Shown here: in pieces, positions 1-11,700 of the stretch
How positions within the stretch are numbered: the stretch's first letter is position 1
Layout of the letters: the number at the start of each line of letters is the position of its first letter
Source: Cephalotrichum gorgonifer
Lineage: Eukaryota > Ascomycota > Sordariomycetes > Microascales > Microascaceae
Assembly (NCBI GenBank): GCA_900312665.1
Contig: ONZQ02000006.1
Span: 1,737,990-1,801,989, forward strand
DNA length: 64,000 nucleotides
Direction: 5' to 3'
Translations under genes and position numbers: made by a program
The notes under the pieces: generated by a model
What the model saw: only the letters and a program-made list of their open reading frames with translations
Database searches by the model: none
Told to the model about the DNA's origin: nothing

Positions 1-286
1 CGAAAAACGGACGCAGAAGAAAAAGTTCCCCCTCTGTTGGCCTCGATGATGTTCCCCTTGTATTAAGTTCCACGGGTCTGCCGGAGGTGGAAGAACGTGG
101 CAAAAATATCCATCCGCCCCCTGACGCGGACGGCCCTTGAACTCCTCCACGGCCCGCAACTCGCTCGGACAGCCGGGTATCCTAGAAATCGAGCACCGTG
201 CTCGAGTCCAACCCGCTGTCTCGTCTATACAGTCATACCCCTCGCTCGGAGGAGCAGTAGCAAATTCCATCCTCGAAAGCTCACAT

Positions 287-1242
287 TTAGCAGGCGCAAG
301 GCCCGCCAACGTTGGTATTCGCGCCCTCGGGGGCGAGGCTCACTCCCGCCCTGCCGCCCGGCCCCGCCCCCCTCGCGTGCCTTGGCCCGGCCTGGTCGAG
401 CGGCAGCCTCGTCGCTATCGCAGTGAAGAGCTCCCGCACGTTCTCGGCCGTCTTCGCCGACGTCTCGAAGAAGAGGAGCCCGGCCTCGCGGGCGTACGCC
501 TCGGCGTCGGCCGTCGGGACGGCGCGCTTGTCCGGTTGTTCCGTCACGAGGTCGAGCTTGTTGCCAGCCAGCGCGATGATGATGTTTTCGTTTGCTTGGC
601 GCTGGAGCTCCTTTACCCATGACTTGGCTTTATCCAGGGACGCCTGTACAGTTTATTTTCGTTAGTACTTGGAGATGGTGGCTGGGGGAGGGGCGACGGG
701 AGGGACGGGAGGGACGGGAGGAATGGTCGGAAGGAACGCACGGCTTGTGTGATGTCGTAGACGACGACGGCGCAGTTGGCGTTTCTGTAGTACATGGGTG
801 CTAGCGACTTGTACCGCTCCTGGCCGGCGGTGTCCCATATCTCGAACTTCACCGTGGTGTTCTCGTCGAGGGAGATGGTCTGGGTTAGGAAGGCGGCGCC
901 GATGGTGGATTCCCTGAACGAGTCGAATTGATCCTGACCAGGGGGGTTAACAGCCGCCTATCATCGTAGATCGAGCTCGACTTACCTTGACGAATCGCAG
1001 AACTATTGAACTCTGGGTTCATTGTCAGAAGTCTTGAACGGGAGTATATGGGGTTGAGAACGATGCGGGTTACCTTTCCGACGGCGGATTCGCCTACGCC
1101 CAGGGTCAGTATTGATAACGACAGGCTAAGGGTCGAGCCAACGGGGAGGGAGGAGGCGAGGAGACGAACCTAGTAGCACAAGCTTGAACTGCGCGAAGCG
1201 GGTGTTCATCCCTCGCGCGTTAGGTGGTCCCCTGGTGCTCAT
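287..1242 (-). CDS. ypt5: Rab5-type small GTPase (Ypt5/Vps21)
   Basis: Small GTPase of early endosomes; the Rab5 family controls endosome fusion and vacuolar sorting. Five exons give 222 aa: 1170-1242, 1074-1093, 986-1012, 742-933 and 287-643. All junctions are GT...AG and the frame is kept throughout. Visible motifs are the P-loop GESAVGKSS, the Rab5-like switch region ([13 protein letters not shown]), [13 protein letters not shown] and the SAK motif ETSAKT. The protein ends in Cys-Ala-Cys, a Rab double-cysteine prenylation signal. The P-loop is assembled from three exons, two of which are only 20 and 27 nt. The start is the first ATG before [22 protein letters not shown]. It is divergent from sac1, with about 590 bp between the two starts. 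Family assignment is secure; which Rab5 paralogue it is cannot be told. Confidence 0.93.
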
Positions 1243-1833
1243 AATGGTGTCTAAGGCTCTAGGCAGCCGGAACTTGTGGTGATGGGCGAAGGAGAGACCG
1301 GAGCCGGAGATTTCTTCTGATTATCGTCGGCGGTTTTCGAGGGCTGTAGCTGATGAGAGGTGGGTTGTTGGGGTAAGGTTTGGTTGTCTGTTTCGGTGTG
1401 GGCTTCGGGGATGACGAATGATGGAGATTACGGCCTTGATGGGACCCCGTCGTTTGGTTGAATGACCTGAGAGGACGTCACGAGGCTTAGAGGGGGGAGG
1501 ACGATGTTTATTGATTATTAACAGTCCACCTTAACCGGAGTGGTGCCAATGTGCTAAACCTCCTTCATACCAGGTGTAAACACGCTTCGCCACTTATCTA
1601 GCTTAGTCAGTATCTAGTACTCGTCCTGACTAACCCCATTTTCTTGCTAGGCATGTGAAGTTCCAGGTTAGGAACAAGTAGCTGTACATTACGTGTGGTG
1701 TTCGGAAATCCGCGCCAAAAGCTCAACTCCAAACCGGACAACGATTAATAGGTCAGGGATCCTTCGTTTATGGGTGATTGTGCCCGCCGCCGGTAGTTCG
1801 CTCTCCCCCCTCCATTCCGCCTCTTTCTTTAAG
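1243..1833. promoter_or_regulatory. Shared upstream region of Rab5 and Sac1 genes
   Basis: This is the gap between two divergent start codons. It must carry both 5' leaders and promoters. I see no convincing TATA box and no open frame of note, and no specific binding site can be supported. Confidence 0.4.
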
Positions 1834-4143
1834 ATGTCGATCCTTAAGGGGCCGCTGTTTCCCTACCGCGACATAAACGTCCAGGTCGCGGATAGCACCT
1901 ACACCTTTACCTCTCCTTCCTCCCCCGACGCACCTGCGCTCGTTATCGACCGGCCGACCGGCGATATCCACCTCGACCATGGCGCAGCAGGCATGGGGTC
2001 GCGGCCGTACCAGGTCATGAGCATAAACGGAATCCTGGGTATAATCCAGCTCAGACTCGGTGTGTGACCCAACAGCTACCCGCTCCTCCTCCCCTGCCCC
2101 GTTCATGGCCACTTTGCTAACCGAGCCCCTCCAGACAAGTATGTCATCGTCATCACGAAGTCCCAGCCCATCGGCAGGCTTAAGGGCCACATGGTCTACA
2201 AGGTCCTCGCCACACAGATCCTCCCGATGCGCCGGAAGCAGATCCGCGACCCCGACGAAGACCGCTTCATTTCGCTGCTACAGGCTTCGCTCAAGAACGG
2301 TACCTCCTACTTCTCGTACTCGATCGACATCACGAACTCCTTCCAGCGCCAGTCCCAGGCCGACACGACGCAGCCGCTGTGGATGCGCGCCGACGATAGG
2401 TTTTTCTGGAACCGCTTCGTGCAGTCGGACCTCATCGACTACCGCACCCAGGGCGGGCGGGGCCAGCCCGGTCCAAACCCTGGAATCGACCCCTTCATCC
2501 TCCCCGTAATCTTCGGCATGTTTGAGATCCGCCCGACGACGTTCAAGGGCACGCCCTTGACCCTGATACTGGTATCCCGACGCTCCCGATACCGGGCCGG
2601 GACCCGCTTTTTCACGCGCGGCCTGGACTCCCAGGGCAACGCCGCCAACTACAATGAAACCGAACAGATCCTCATCCTGAACGATAACGGCAACAAGGGC
2701 ATCAGCGGGTTCGCCGGTGGCGACGGGCAGGGCGGGAGGACATCGAGGGCGGCGACGGACGGACAGGACACGCAGGTCCTGTCGTACGTGCAGACGCGAG
2801 GTAGCGTCCCGACGTATTGGGCCGAGATCAACACGCTCAAGTACACGCCCAAGCTCCAGGTCCGGGGCATCGAGACGGCGCTGCCGGCGGCCCAGAAGCA
2901 CCTCGACGAGCAGATCAAGATCTACGGCGACAACTACCTCATCAACCTCGTGAACCAGAAGGGCCGCGAGCAGGCCGTCAAGCAGTCGTACGAGAGGATG
3001 GTAGAGATGCTCGTGAGCTCCCCGAAGAGCCAGGTCGAGGCGAACCAGCTCACCTCGGAGAAGTTCCACATCATCCAGCCGGGGAAGACGCAGAGCGAGT
3101 TCGACAGGGCGCACTACGTCTACTTCGACTTCCACAGCGAGACCAAGGGCATGCGCCTCGACCGCGCCTACAGGCTCATCGAGAGGCTGGCGGTGCCCCT
3201 GCAGGAACAGGGGTACTTCCGCGGCGTCGACATGCCCGCCAGCCAGGACGGCCGCCTCGAGGCGCGGAGCCTGCAGACCAGCGTCATGCGCTCCAACTGC
3301 ATGGACTGCCTCGACCGGACGAACGTCGTGCAGAGCATGTTCGCCCGCCACACGCTCGACCGGATGTTCGCGGAGCTGGGGCTCATGTCGCCCAACGCCA
3401 CCTTCCGCGACGAGGACCCGGCGTTTGAGTTCCTGTTCAGGAACATCTGGGCCGACAACGCCGATGTCATCTCGTCGTCGTACTCCGGCACGGGGGCCAT
3501 GAAGACCGACATGACGAGGATGGGGACCCGCACCAAGGTCGGGATGCTGAACGACGGCAAGGTTGGCGTGACGCGGTACTTTAAGAACAACTTCCTCGAT
3601 GGGCCCAGGCAGGACTCGTACGACCTGCTGACGGGGGCGTACCTCCCCGGCAGGGCGCCCATGGGGCCGGGCTCGGTGTTCGCGGACAGGAGGCCGCTGC
3701 TGATACAGGCGGTGCCGTATATGCTGGCGTTCAGCCTGTTCTTTGTGCTCTTCGCGATGTTCGCGCCGGCGGACCCGACGACGTACGCGATGCCTAGACG
3801 GATCGTGGTCATTCTGTTCCTACTCGTCGCGGTGTGGTGTTTCCACTTCGTGTCTACCCACGGGATGCTCTACGTAAGTGATTGTCCATGTCGTACCCGC
3901 CTGACTGACTCCCCCCAACCCTTTCGCCCACCTCTGCCCCGGAAAACATGCATCAGCTGCTAATATTCTGCCTCTCAGGTTAACTGGCCCAAGCTTGCGC
4001 CGAGACCCTACGCGACGGAGGGCTTCAACGACCAGATCGCCAAGGCGAGCAAGGACGCCGTGATCGGGTCCTTCGTGCCGAGGCACGAGCGGGGCGCGAG
4101 CATTGCGCAGTATCGCAGGGTCGAGGAGGGCAAGGAGGACTAA
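1834..4143 (+). CDS. sac1: Phosphoinositide phosphatase Sac1
   Basis: ER/Golgi phosphatidylinositol-phosphate phosphatase; the Sac1 family mainly hydrolyses PI4P. Three exons (1834-2059, 2135-3873, 3979-4143) encode 709 aa. The SAC domain fills most of the protein, and the catalytic CX5R(T) loop reads NCMDCLDRTN at about residues 463-472. Two hydrophobic segments near the C-terminus (around LLIQAVPYMLAFSLFFVLF and RRIVVILFLLVAVWCFHFV) match the membrane hairpin of Sac1. The last exon supplies the cytosolic tail, starting VNWPKLAPRPYATEGFND. The start was chosen because it gives MSILKGPLFPYRDINV, a normal Sac1 N-terminus. No catalytic residue is missing and the length is slightly above that of the yeast protein. 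Confidence 0.95.
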
Positions 4144-4756
4144 AGCGCAGGGTGTGCCGCGCCTGGTCTTCTGGTCGTCTGTTTCCTCCGGCCGTGATTT
4201 AATAGATACTTGCTGGGGCAAACCTTGCTCTCATATGCTAGCTCAGCCGTAATTTTTAAGGGCGAAAGTACTGCGACGGCATGGGATGGGGATGGGATTG
4301 GCGGGGTTCAGGACAAGGTTAAGACTACCTTTTTGTTTCTTTTGTACATTCTTCGTCTGTGGTCAGCTGTTTTGGGTAGAAAGCCCGGCCTGGCCTATAA
4401 TTCACGTCGTCTTCTTCAACTCTTCTTGCACCAGCGGTGGGTGATGTTTCCTGCTGCGTATCTCCATTTACAGAAGCCTCATAGCTCATCCTCGTAAAAT
4501 ATGACACGGAACTAATAAAAGCCGGACTCCACCGTGATGGGTATGGACTCACGACTGAATCTGAATGCGGAACAAAAATCAATCTTCTATTTTCTCAAAG
4601 ATTTCGTGCGTATTGCATCCACAGTCCATTGCCGAGAACTCCAATTTGGAGGCGCATTTCAAAAGTACGGTCCCCGATGCTGGACGGGATTATTCCCAAA
4701 TCTCGGTTGCCATTCCTGAATAGGGAATGTCGCGGGACAGGTCAACACATCAAGAC
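4144..4756. other. Intergenic: sac1 3' region
   Basis: Holds the 3' end of sac1, with AT-rich stretches, up to the tRNA. No coding region or repeat could be supported here. Confidence 0.4.
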
Positions 4757-4841
4757 GGTCCAATAGTCTAGGTGGTTAGGACGTGGGATTCTGATAATTC
4801 AAGAATCTTCCCGAAACCTCGGTTCGAATCCGGGTTGGACC
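4757..4841 (+). tRNA. tRNA-Gln (anticodon CTG) with a 13-nt intron
   Basis: The acceptor stem GGTCCAA pairs perfectly with TTGGACC. The D-arm stem is GTCT/GGAC and the T-arm is CTCGG-TTCGAAT-CCGGG. The anticodon stem TGGGA pairs with TCCCG and leaves loop TTCTGA...T, placing CTG at positions 34-36. A 13-nt intron (TAATTCAAGAATC) lies one base 3' of the anticodon, the standard position. The mature tRNA would be 72 nt before CCA addition. Confidence 0.9.
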
Positions 4842-5702
4842 TTCCAATTCTTTTTTGTCCGCGCCACTGCCAACTTGCAAGGAGCCGTTTAGCCCAACGC
4901 AGGGCAATATTCTTCCCAAAAAGGGGTTTTTTTTTTACTATATTTTGGTTATCATGACTCCGTGAGACACGTACCCGTGGCTTTAATATGCCCAGTTTCG
5001 TAGGTATGATATTTGAGTGAGACCGACTGGTACGTTTCTAAGGGAGAAAGAGCCTCCACCGCCTCCTTCCTGCCCAAGTAGTTATTTGAGTGCTGGCCAT
5101 GTGGATCCAGTCCGGATGACGGCACTGGCGCCGCAGCTGCTAGCTGGATGCCGGATTTCTAGTTACTACTTTGGCCGCTTTCTGCTTGTGCCACCACCCC
5201 TCAAGTACAATGACACTGCTTTTTTACCCTCCCAATATCCATATGTCCATGTATAATAAATACACCGCAGGCAGAATGTGCAATACAGACGCAAACTGAA
5301 CTCTCGAATTCGCTACCATCGCACTGCCCATATCCACATATTCGTCGTCGTTCGCGATATACATGTAGTCTTTACTGCTTTGTCCTCAGTCCCATCTCAA
5401 GCGAGACGTTTTTTTGGGGACGATGGCCTCGCCTACATCTACATATATACACATTTACCAGTCCCAGAGTTCCTCACCGAGACTTGAGCTACTAGGTGGT
5501 AGCGACACGATTACAATCGTGGGTGCAAAGTAAGCTGGAATTATACATTACATGTAAGGAAACGACGAAACTAAACTCAGACTGTAAAATACAAATATCA
5601 ATTTCCAGAGGCTCCGTCATCGCCGGTTCTCACGGTCAAGCTTGACCACGACTATGGCCTGCTCTAACCTTGATCCTAGAGCGGCCTTGTCGAGCGCTAG
5701 CT
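4842..5702. other. Intergenic region with no supported gene
   Basis: Between the tRNA and the 3' end of the NLR gene. It is AT-rich with short T runs, and only short unsupported ORFs are present. It probably carries the NLR 3' UTR. Confidence 0.4.
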
Positions 5703-8700
5703 CTATATGCTGGCGGCGTGGGTAAGGGCGGCCACTAGTAAGACGCCCAAATCATCCCCTTCTATCTGCTTCTGAGCCCTTTGTTTCCTCCGAGTCTTGT
5801 TGAGTTGCCATCTCAGCTCCTGAAAAGTCTTCACGGGGCATTTTCTGTCGACTTCCAGCTGCTGTTGGTCCTCCGTTGGGCCTGCGGCGTCTTCCCTGAA
5901 TACCAACTTGGTGCCGGCGTCCGTCATGTCAGACGCGTCTTCCAATTCCCACGTAAAGCCAAGCTTATTGTTCAGCGTCTTCATGCTCGGGAACAGGTAC
6001 ACCTTTCTGTTCGAATCCCCCCGCATCAGGTTGCCAAATAGGAGATCCACGTCCTGTTCCATCCATGCTATGTCATGAGCCGATGTCCACCCAACCAGAC
6101 CCTTGGGTGGCCGATCAGACGAGTTGCCGTCAAAGTAGAACGAATTGACCAGGATTGGAACCGCGACGCCGATACCTGTTCTTTTGTCTCCATTATCGGA
6201 CTCTAGATCATCGAGGTAAGGACGAAAATCTTCCAAAGCAGCCATCAACTCGTCAACGCTGTGAAACTGGATTGCGGCCTCAAGCTCCGGGTCGCCTTCC
6301 TTCTCTTCGAATAACCGTTCGAAGAATTCCCGAGTGACGTTCTCCCAGCAACGCTTATCGGCATCAGCTTCGTAGTTTCTCAAAAAGTCTTCCAGCTGCT
6401 CTGGCGCCACTAAGCTGCCGCTCATTAGATCTTTGTAGTTGTCGGTAACGACAAGGGGTTGCCTGGATGACATGTGCCGGCCGAGAACTATCCGGGCTAG
6501 GAAAATCGCTACTGGGAAGGGTAAGTCGCGAGCTTCCTGCTCCACCGCTGCTGATTCCGTGGGGCACGATTTTGTAGTAGAATATTCCGCTATACTACCT
6601 TGAGACGAGGCCGCGTCTCCGAAATCCTTCGAGAGACATGCCTCGCGGAAAATTCCAAGTCCTTTGGAGTCATTTCTTTGGTAGGCTGGGCTGAAGACAT
6701 GGCCACAGAGTGCACCACTTCTGTGTAATAGCCATGGCCCCATGGAGATTTGATAGTCCAGTAGAAGGGGATCGATAGTGGGCTCATCGACTGGAACAGG
6801 GTTCTTTCGTGCCTTTAGGATCACAGGCTCGCAGGAGTTCTCTGTGAAGTAACCGTTGGCAAAGAAATTGTGCCCATGGCTCAGGACAATTACATGAGAA
6901 TCGTCACTGTCTCGAGTAGCCAAAACGGATACCGAACAGTTGGAATGGAGAGGCTTCAGGCACGTTGGACACGAGCAGTCCGCAGGGAGGTAGGTAAGAT
7001 CGTACCTCTGCGGATCAGTCAAGAACGGCAACTTGTAGACACTCACTCCAACCAGTCCATCCCTGGGTACTTCGTATACCATCAGAGCGCTGCTGTCAAT
7101 ATACACTGACAGAGAAGTTGTCGGATCAGCGAGCACAAGCGTGGCTTTGATCCCAAGCTGAAGATTGAAGACTGAAACTGTTCGCGTCTTTTCGTCGTCA
7201 GACCCGGCGAAGGCGATATTGCAGCTTGAGTATTTCCCCTGAACCAGCAAGTAGGTCCCACATGGGGAAAATCTCATGGCTTGTGAAAGTGGAACTTCAA
7301 ATGTGACCGGATCTGTGTTTGACCGAACTGAGTTAGCTCAGAAGGCTCTATTCTTCCTTTCGTGCGGGTTGGGCCAAACGAAAGTGATCCGGTTTTGAAC
7401 CTGGGGGATAATACCGACCTGATATGTTGACTGGGGAGCCATGGGTCTCAAAATTCGACATTCGAACCGGGTGACCCGGGAGAGCCCATGCTATTAACGG
7501 CTTGGAAGGGTGTATTGCCCAAGCTGTCTGCGGCACGGAGAACAGGCTATCTTTGATTGAACCTCCTGTCGTGGTATGTACCATCCAGAGGAACCGGCTT
7601 TGATCATCGTCATATAAACAGAGGTAGACCTCGTGCGAAATTGGCTCCACACGACCTTTTTTGGTGACTATCCCACTTTTATATTTCCTCGAGAACTGGC
7701 AAAATGAGAGCGAGGGGCGAGGGGTACAGAATGAGGACAATATAAACGGCGCTGGCTTTCGGCTCTGGGGCTTTGAAGAAGGACGAGGAGGAGTCTTGTC
7801 GTGGTGGTGGTGGTGGTGCACATCGACGGGATCGTGCTGGCTGTCAAAAATCGCGTAGCTCTGGAGCTCTGTTGATAGGTTCAATGGTGTCCCAACTCCT
7901 CGGGGAGCCTTTGTGGGCGGAGGGACAGGTTCGCTGGTTCCTGGCGAAGTTGTGCGATCGATTGTCGAGTCATAAAACGGCCGGTACGACTGCTTAAATG
8001 TTGTAATCAGTTTGGTAAGGTACTCCGACTTGTCAGACTCGATGGGAGAGTCGTCTGGTTCCTCTACGGGTATCCAGAACTCGCTGGATCCTAGTAGGAC
8101 CCATCCATCCTCGGCCATGGCTAATAGAGGCCCTTCGGACAAGTCTTGGCAGGGATTTAATCCTGATATCCCATGGACCTCTACCTTGAATGGGCACATA
8201 TCGTACGGGCCCAATCCCTCGATCACTAGCAGGTGTTTGCTGTTGACGTGATCACTATTTTCCGAGGTCTCTGACTGCGCCTGCTCCAATTGCATTCTAT
8301 AGACTGAGGCGTGATCCAGCTTCAAGATGGTCTGGGCCGAGATGGAGCTACCCTCTCCGATCTCCACTGTTGATGCGTCTGTAGCGCGTCTGATTATACC
8401 TGCGGAGAATGTCGAAAAATCATCGATTTTAACTGTTTTGAATTCTCCAGAACAGCATACCGTGGCGGAACAGAGGTTGTCGCTCAAGGAGATAATCTTG
8501 AGCCCGGAATTGCTAGACTGCGTCAGTATCCCCTGTCTGGGCATTGTTAGTACTGACCGTTCCTGGCAGCATGAAACAGTAGGGAAGAAGCTAGATTCTC
8601 CCCCGGGGAAAAGGAAGGGGGGAGCATTCATACACAGATGGTTTCGTTGGCAAATCAAATGCGCATTCGAGTTTCGGGTTCTCTCCAAAACCGGGTCTTC

Positions 8701-11700
8701 CTTTCTCTCCTATAAAGACGTAGACCATGGCTTCCTCCGACGGCAGGATCCGTCTTGGCTGGCGAGTATCATTTACTTTCCTGGTCAATTTCCATCCTGG
8801 CGGGGCGTAGATGAGTACCTTAGGTTCCGTTTTCTCCTCTCCCTCCACGGCGAACGTGGCTCGGAAAGGAGACGGCCCATCTTGGAACGCTAGTGACTTC
8901 TTCTGGGACCTGGGACTGGCCAATACCAGGATGTCGACCCAGCGCTTCTCTCTCCCGTCATAGATAGAGATGTACCTCACGCATGCCTTCTTCTGAGAGC
9001 CGCGATTGTTCGCGCGGCCAGTCCCATTATCTCGAGCGCTGAGTATGGCGACATAGCGGCCGCTAGAGCTAACCCCGAGAATATTCAATATTCCGGAAAA
9101 CGGCACCTCGATTTCCTCCCGTAGTGAGCCGTCAGCGGCATTCAATACCTGGAGAAGTTTTCTGCTCTTGACTGCAACAAGCGAGCTGCAGTCATCAGTT
9201 AACTTGACGCTGCGCAGATCAGACTTGTCAAACTCCTGAGGCACTCTGGGGCTAAGTGCACCGTTCTCGAGTGAAACTGTTCCAAATGGCGAGTGCAGCG
9301 TGATGCCGTCGTGAGAGAACGCTAGGAAGTCGGGGTCATCGACTCTCCACCGGGCGAAGGTCTTTCGGGAGTCAACAAGATACGAGGACCGCCCAGGGGC
9401 ACAACTGAAGATGCGGGTGCCGCTCAGCTGGTCGCAATGAAGCTCCACGAGATACAGCCTGAAGAGAAGTCCGGGGATGCCAAGACGCTTCAGGAACTTA
9501 GGCATCTTATATTCGTCAGTGGGCTCTTCGAATTTCCAAGACCCGGAGTATGTAGCGGCATCTGTTAGGACAATATGCAGACCATCACGAATATTGGTGA
9601 TGCTGTCAAGCATGATGCCGTCGACTCTGGCGGGGACATCTATAAATAGAAGTGCCATGAACCTCTTATCGAAGGAAACGACCGCCTTGTGCAAATAAAG
9701 CGGGGGCGTCTCAGGATGATCGGCGCCGGAATCGCTCAGTGGAACCTCCATTACTTGTATCCCAGTACTAACATGATAACACTGGAGGTAACCATTGGAG
9801 CATGCAAAGGCAAGGTGGCGGACCTCATCGACGGAAAAGACGCTGTTCGCCCAAGTCGGCTTAAGGGTACTCCGAGTGTTGAGAACCCCGCCGTTGAAGA
9901 GAATAAGGCGGCTACTGCGACCCGCGTGCTGCTCTAGGAGCTCCCGGAATAGGCTGCCGGGAGGAAAGAGCTCCGGTATCAGAGAGAAAAGACTACCCCG
10001 GCGCTTCTCGAACACCGCATGCCAGTCCACGAAAATTCTTCTCAAATCGCTAGTCCATGAATCCAAAAGCTTTCCGAACTCCGCGCCGGTCTCGTCAGGC
10101 GATTGGTCGGCCGGCCTCCAACACAGCAGCGAGGTGGTGACATCTTGGACGAGGTCTACGATGCTGGGCACTTCTCGGTTACCTGCGCCAATATACTCTA
10201 GTATCGCCACAAGCCACGAGAGCGACGCGGAGGATTTCAAGAACCTCTCTAGTTTGCTTCGCAGGTCGCCTTCTCCATCTGGCTCGTTGAAACGAACGTG
10301 CTTGTACCAGTTGAGGACGGCATACTCGTAAATTTGACGGCCCGGTTTCTTCACATACTCAAAAATGGCCGCCGTGACGTTCTTTGGGTCTTCCGAGAAG
10401 TCCGGGATGTCGGGGAACATCAGTATGTCCAGGAGCTTTGTCGCCACCAATCGTTGGGCACTGGGGATGCCAATGACTCTTCCGGGCTCCCCATCAAGGG
10501 CTTCTTTGACAGTGGGGTTGATCAGCCGCACGAGCGGCTCGCGATCTTCAGTCAACTCCAGGAGATGGCCACACGCATCGTGAAGGAACTTCTCCGGAGC
10601 TTGCTGGATCATTTCCTCCTCCCTGTATTGCCCGTCAACTATAGCCATCCCCGCCTTGATCTCGTCCCATGACAAGAGTCTCCTGGCAGCGTACGCCCAC
10701 AGGTAAACCTCGACTCCTTTTCTTTTGCGCTTTACTTCTTCAAGTTGGCGTTTGTAGACCATCTCGAGTGACCCGGCGATAGTTCGTTCCACGGTATTCT
10801 TGAAGTCTCCTAGGGACGAGGGGGGATTGCAGAGAAGCTCTTTGTACACTAAGTCCACGAGCAGGAACAGCCCCCCCGCCCCCTTTTGGACGGCTGTACT
10901 CATATCCTGGCGCATCTGCGGCGTTAACCAGCGCAGCGACTCGGCAACAGTGTCGATGGAATGACGCACATACTGGTCGAAGTCTTGTCGGGATTCGTCG
11001 GTTGGGAGGTCAATCGACAACGTTTGAATCTTGTCCGGGCAATGTGAATTAGCCACAGCAGGTGAGATTATCGCATCCTCGCAGGGTTGGAAGGTAAGCA
11101 TGACGCTCGATAATAACTGATCTCCTACCCCCCCTTGCGAGCTTAGAAGCCGTATGATGTTGAAGGGCAGCGAATCACAGGCCTTGATGTCATCCAGTAT
11201 GATGTAGACCTTTTTCTTCACCGCGGCAAGGCATCTGTGGAAGAGATTGAGAAGTTCGCTTTCCTGTCGATCCGGAAACTGGGCCTTGAACTCATCCATT
11301 GCCCTGACTGCAGCGGGTTCCTCCCATTTTTCCATCTGAGAAAGTAGACCCGAGAGAAGGTCGCCAAAAGTCGTCCGAGACGGGTGGTTCTGGCAGAAGA
11401 AGAACAAGGTGTGCGAGCCCCCCACTTTGGTCTTCAGGTGGTCTATGATGGCGGCTGCAAGCACCGACTTTCCAGAACCAGGCTGGCCCACTAGGGACAA
11501 AATGACCCTGGCGTTGTCGTTTTTGTAGGTGAGGAAACTCGGGTGGTTGAAGATCCACGAGCACGACTCGTAGTTGCTCTTGTCGTGGGCAAATCGTTTC
11601 GCGAGGTTCTCGTCATAGGATCGGGCTGGGTTAACCCGAGTTCTTCCAGACAGAAACCAGGAGGGAGAGGACATCTGTTTATGCCTCTCGGCTTCCATGA

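Noticed and set aside
2278..3351. Long antisense ORF (357 codons) opposite sac1
   Set aside because: It is a mirror of GC-rich codon use in the Sac1 exon; the composition is low-complexity Leu/Val/Glu/Ala without any domain.
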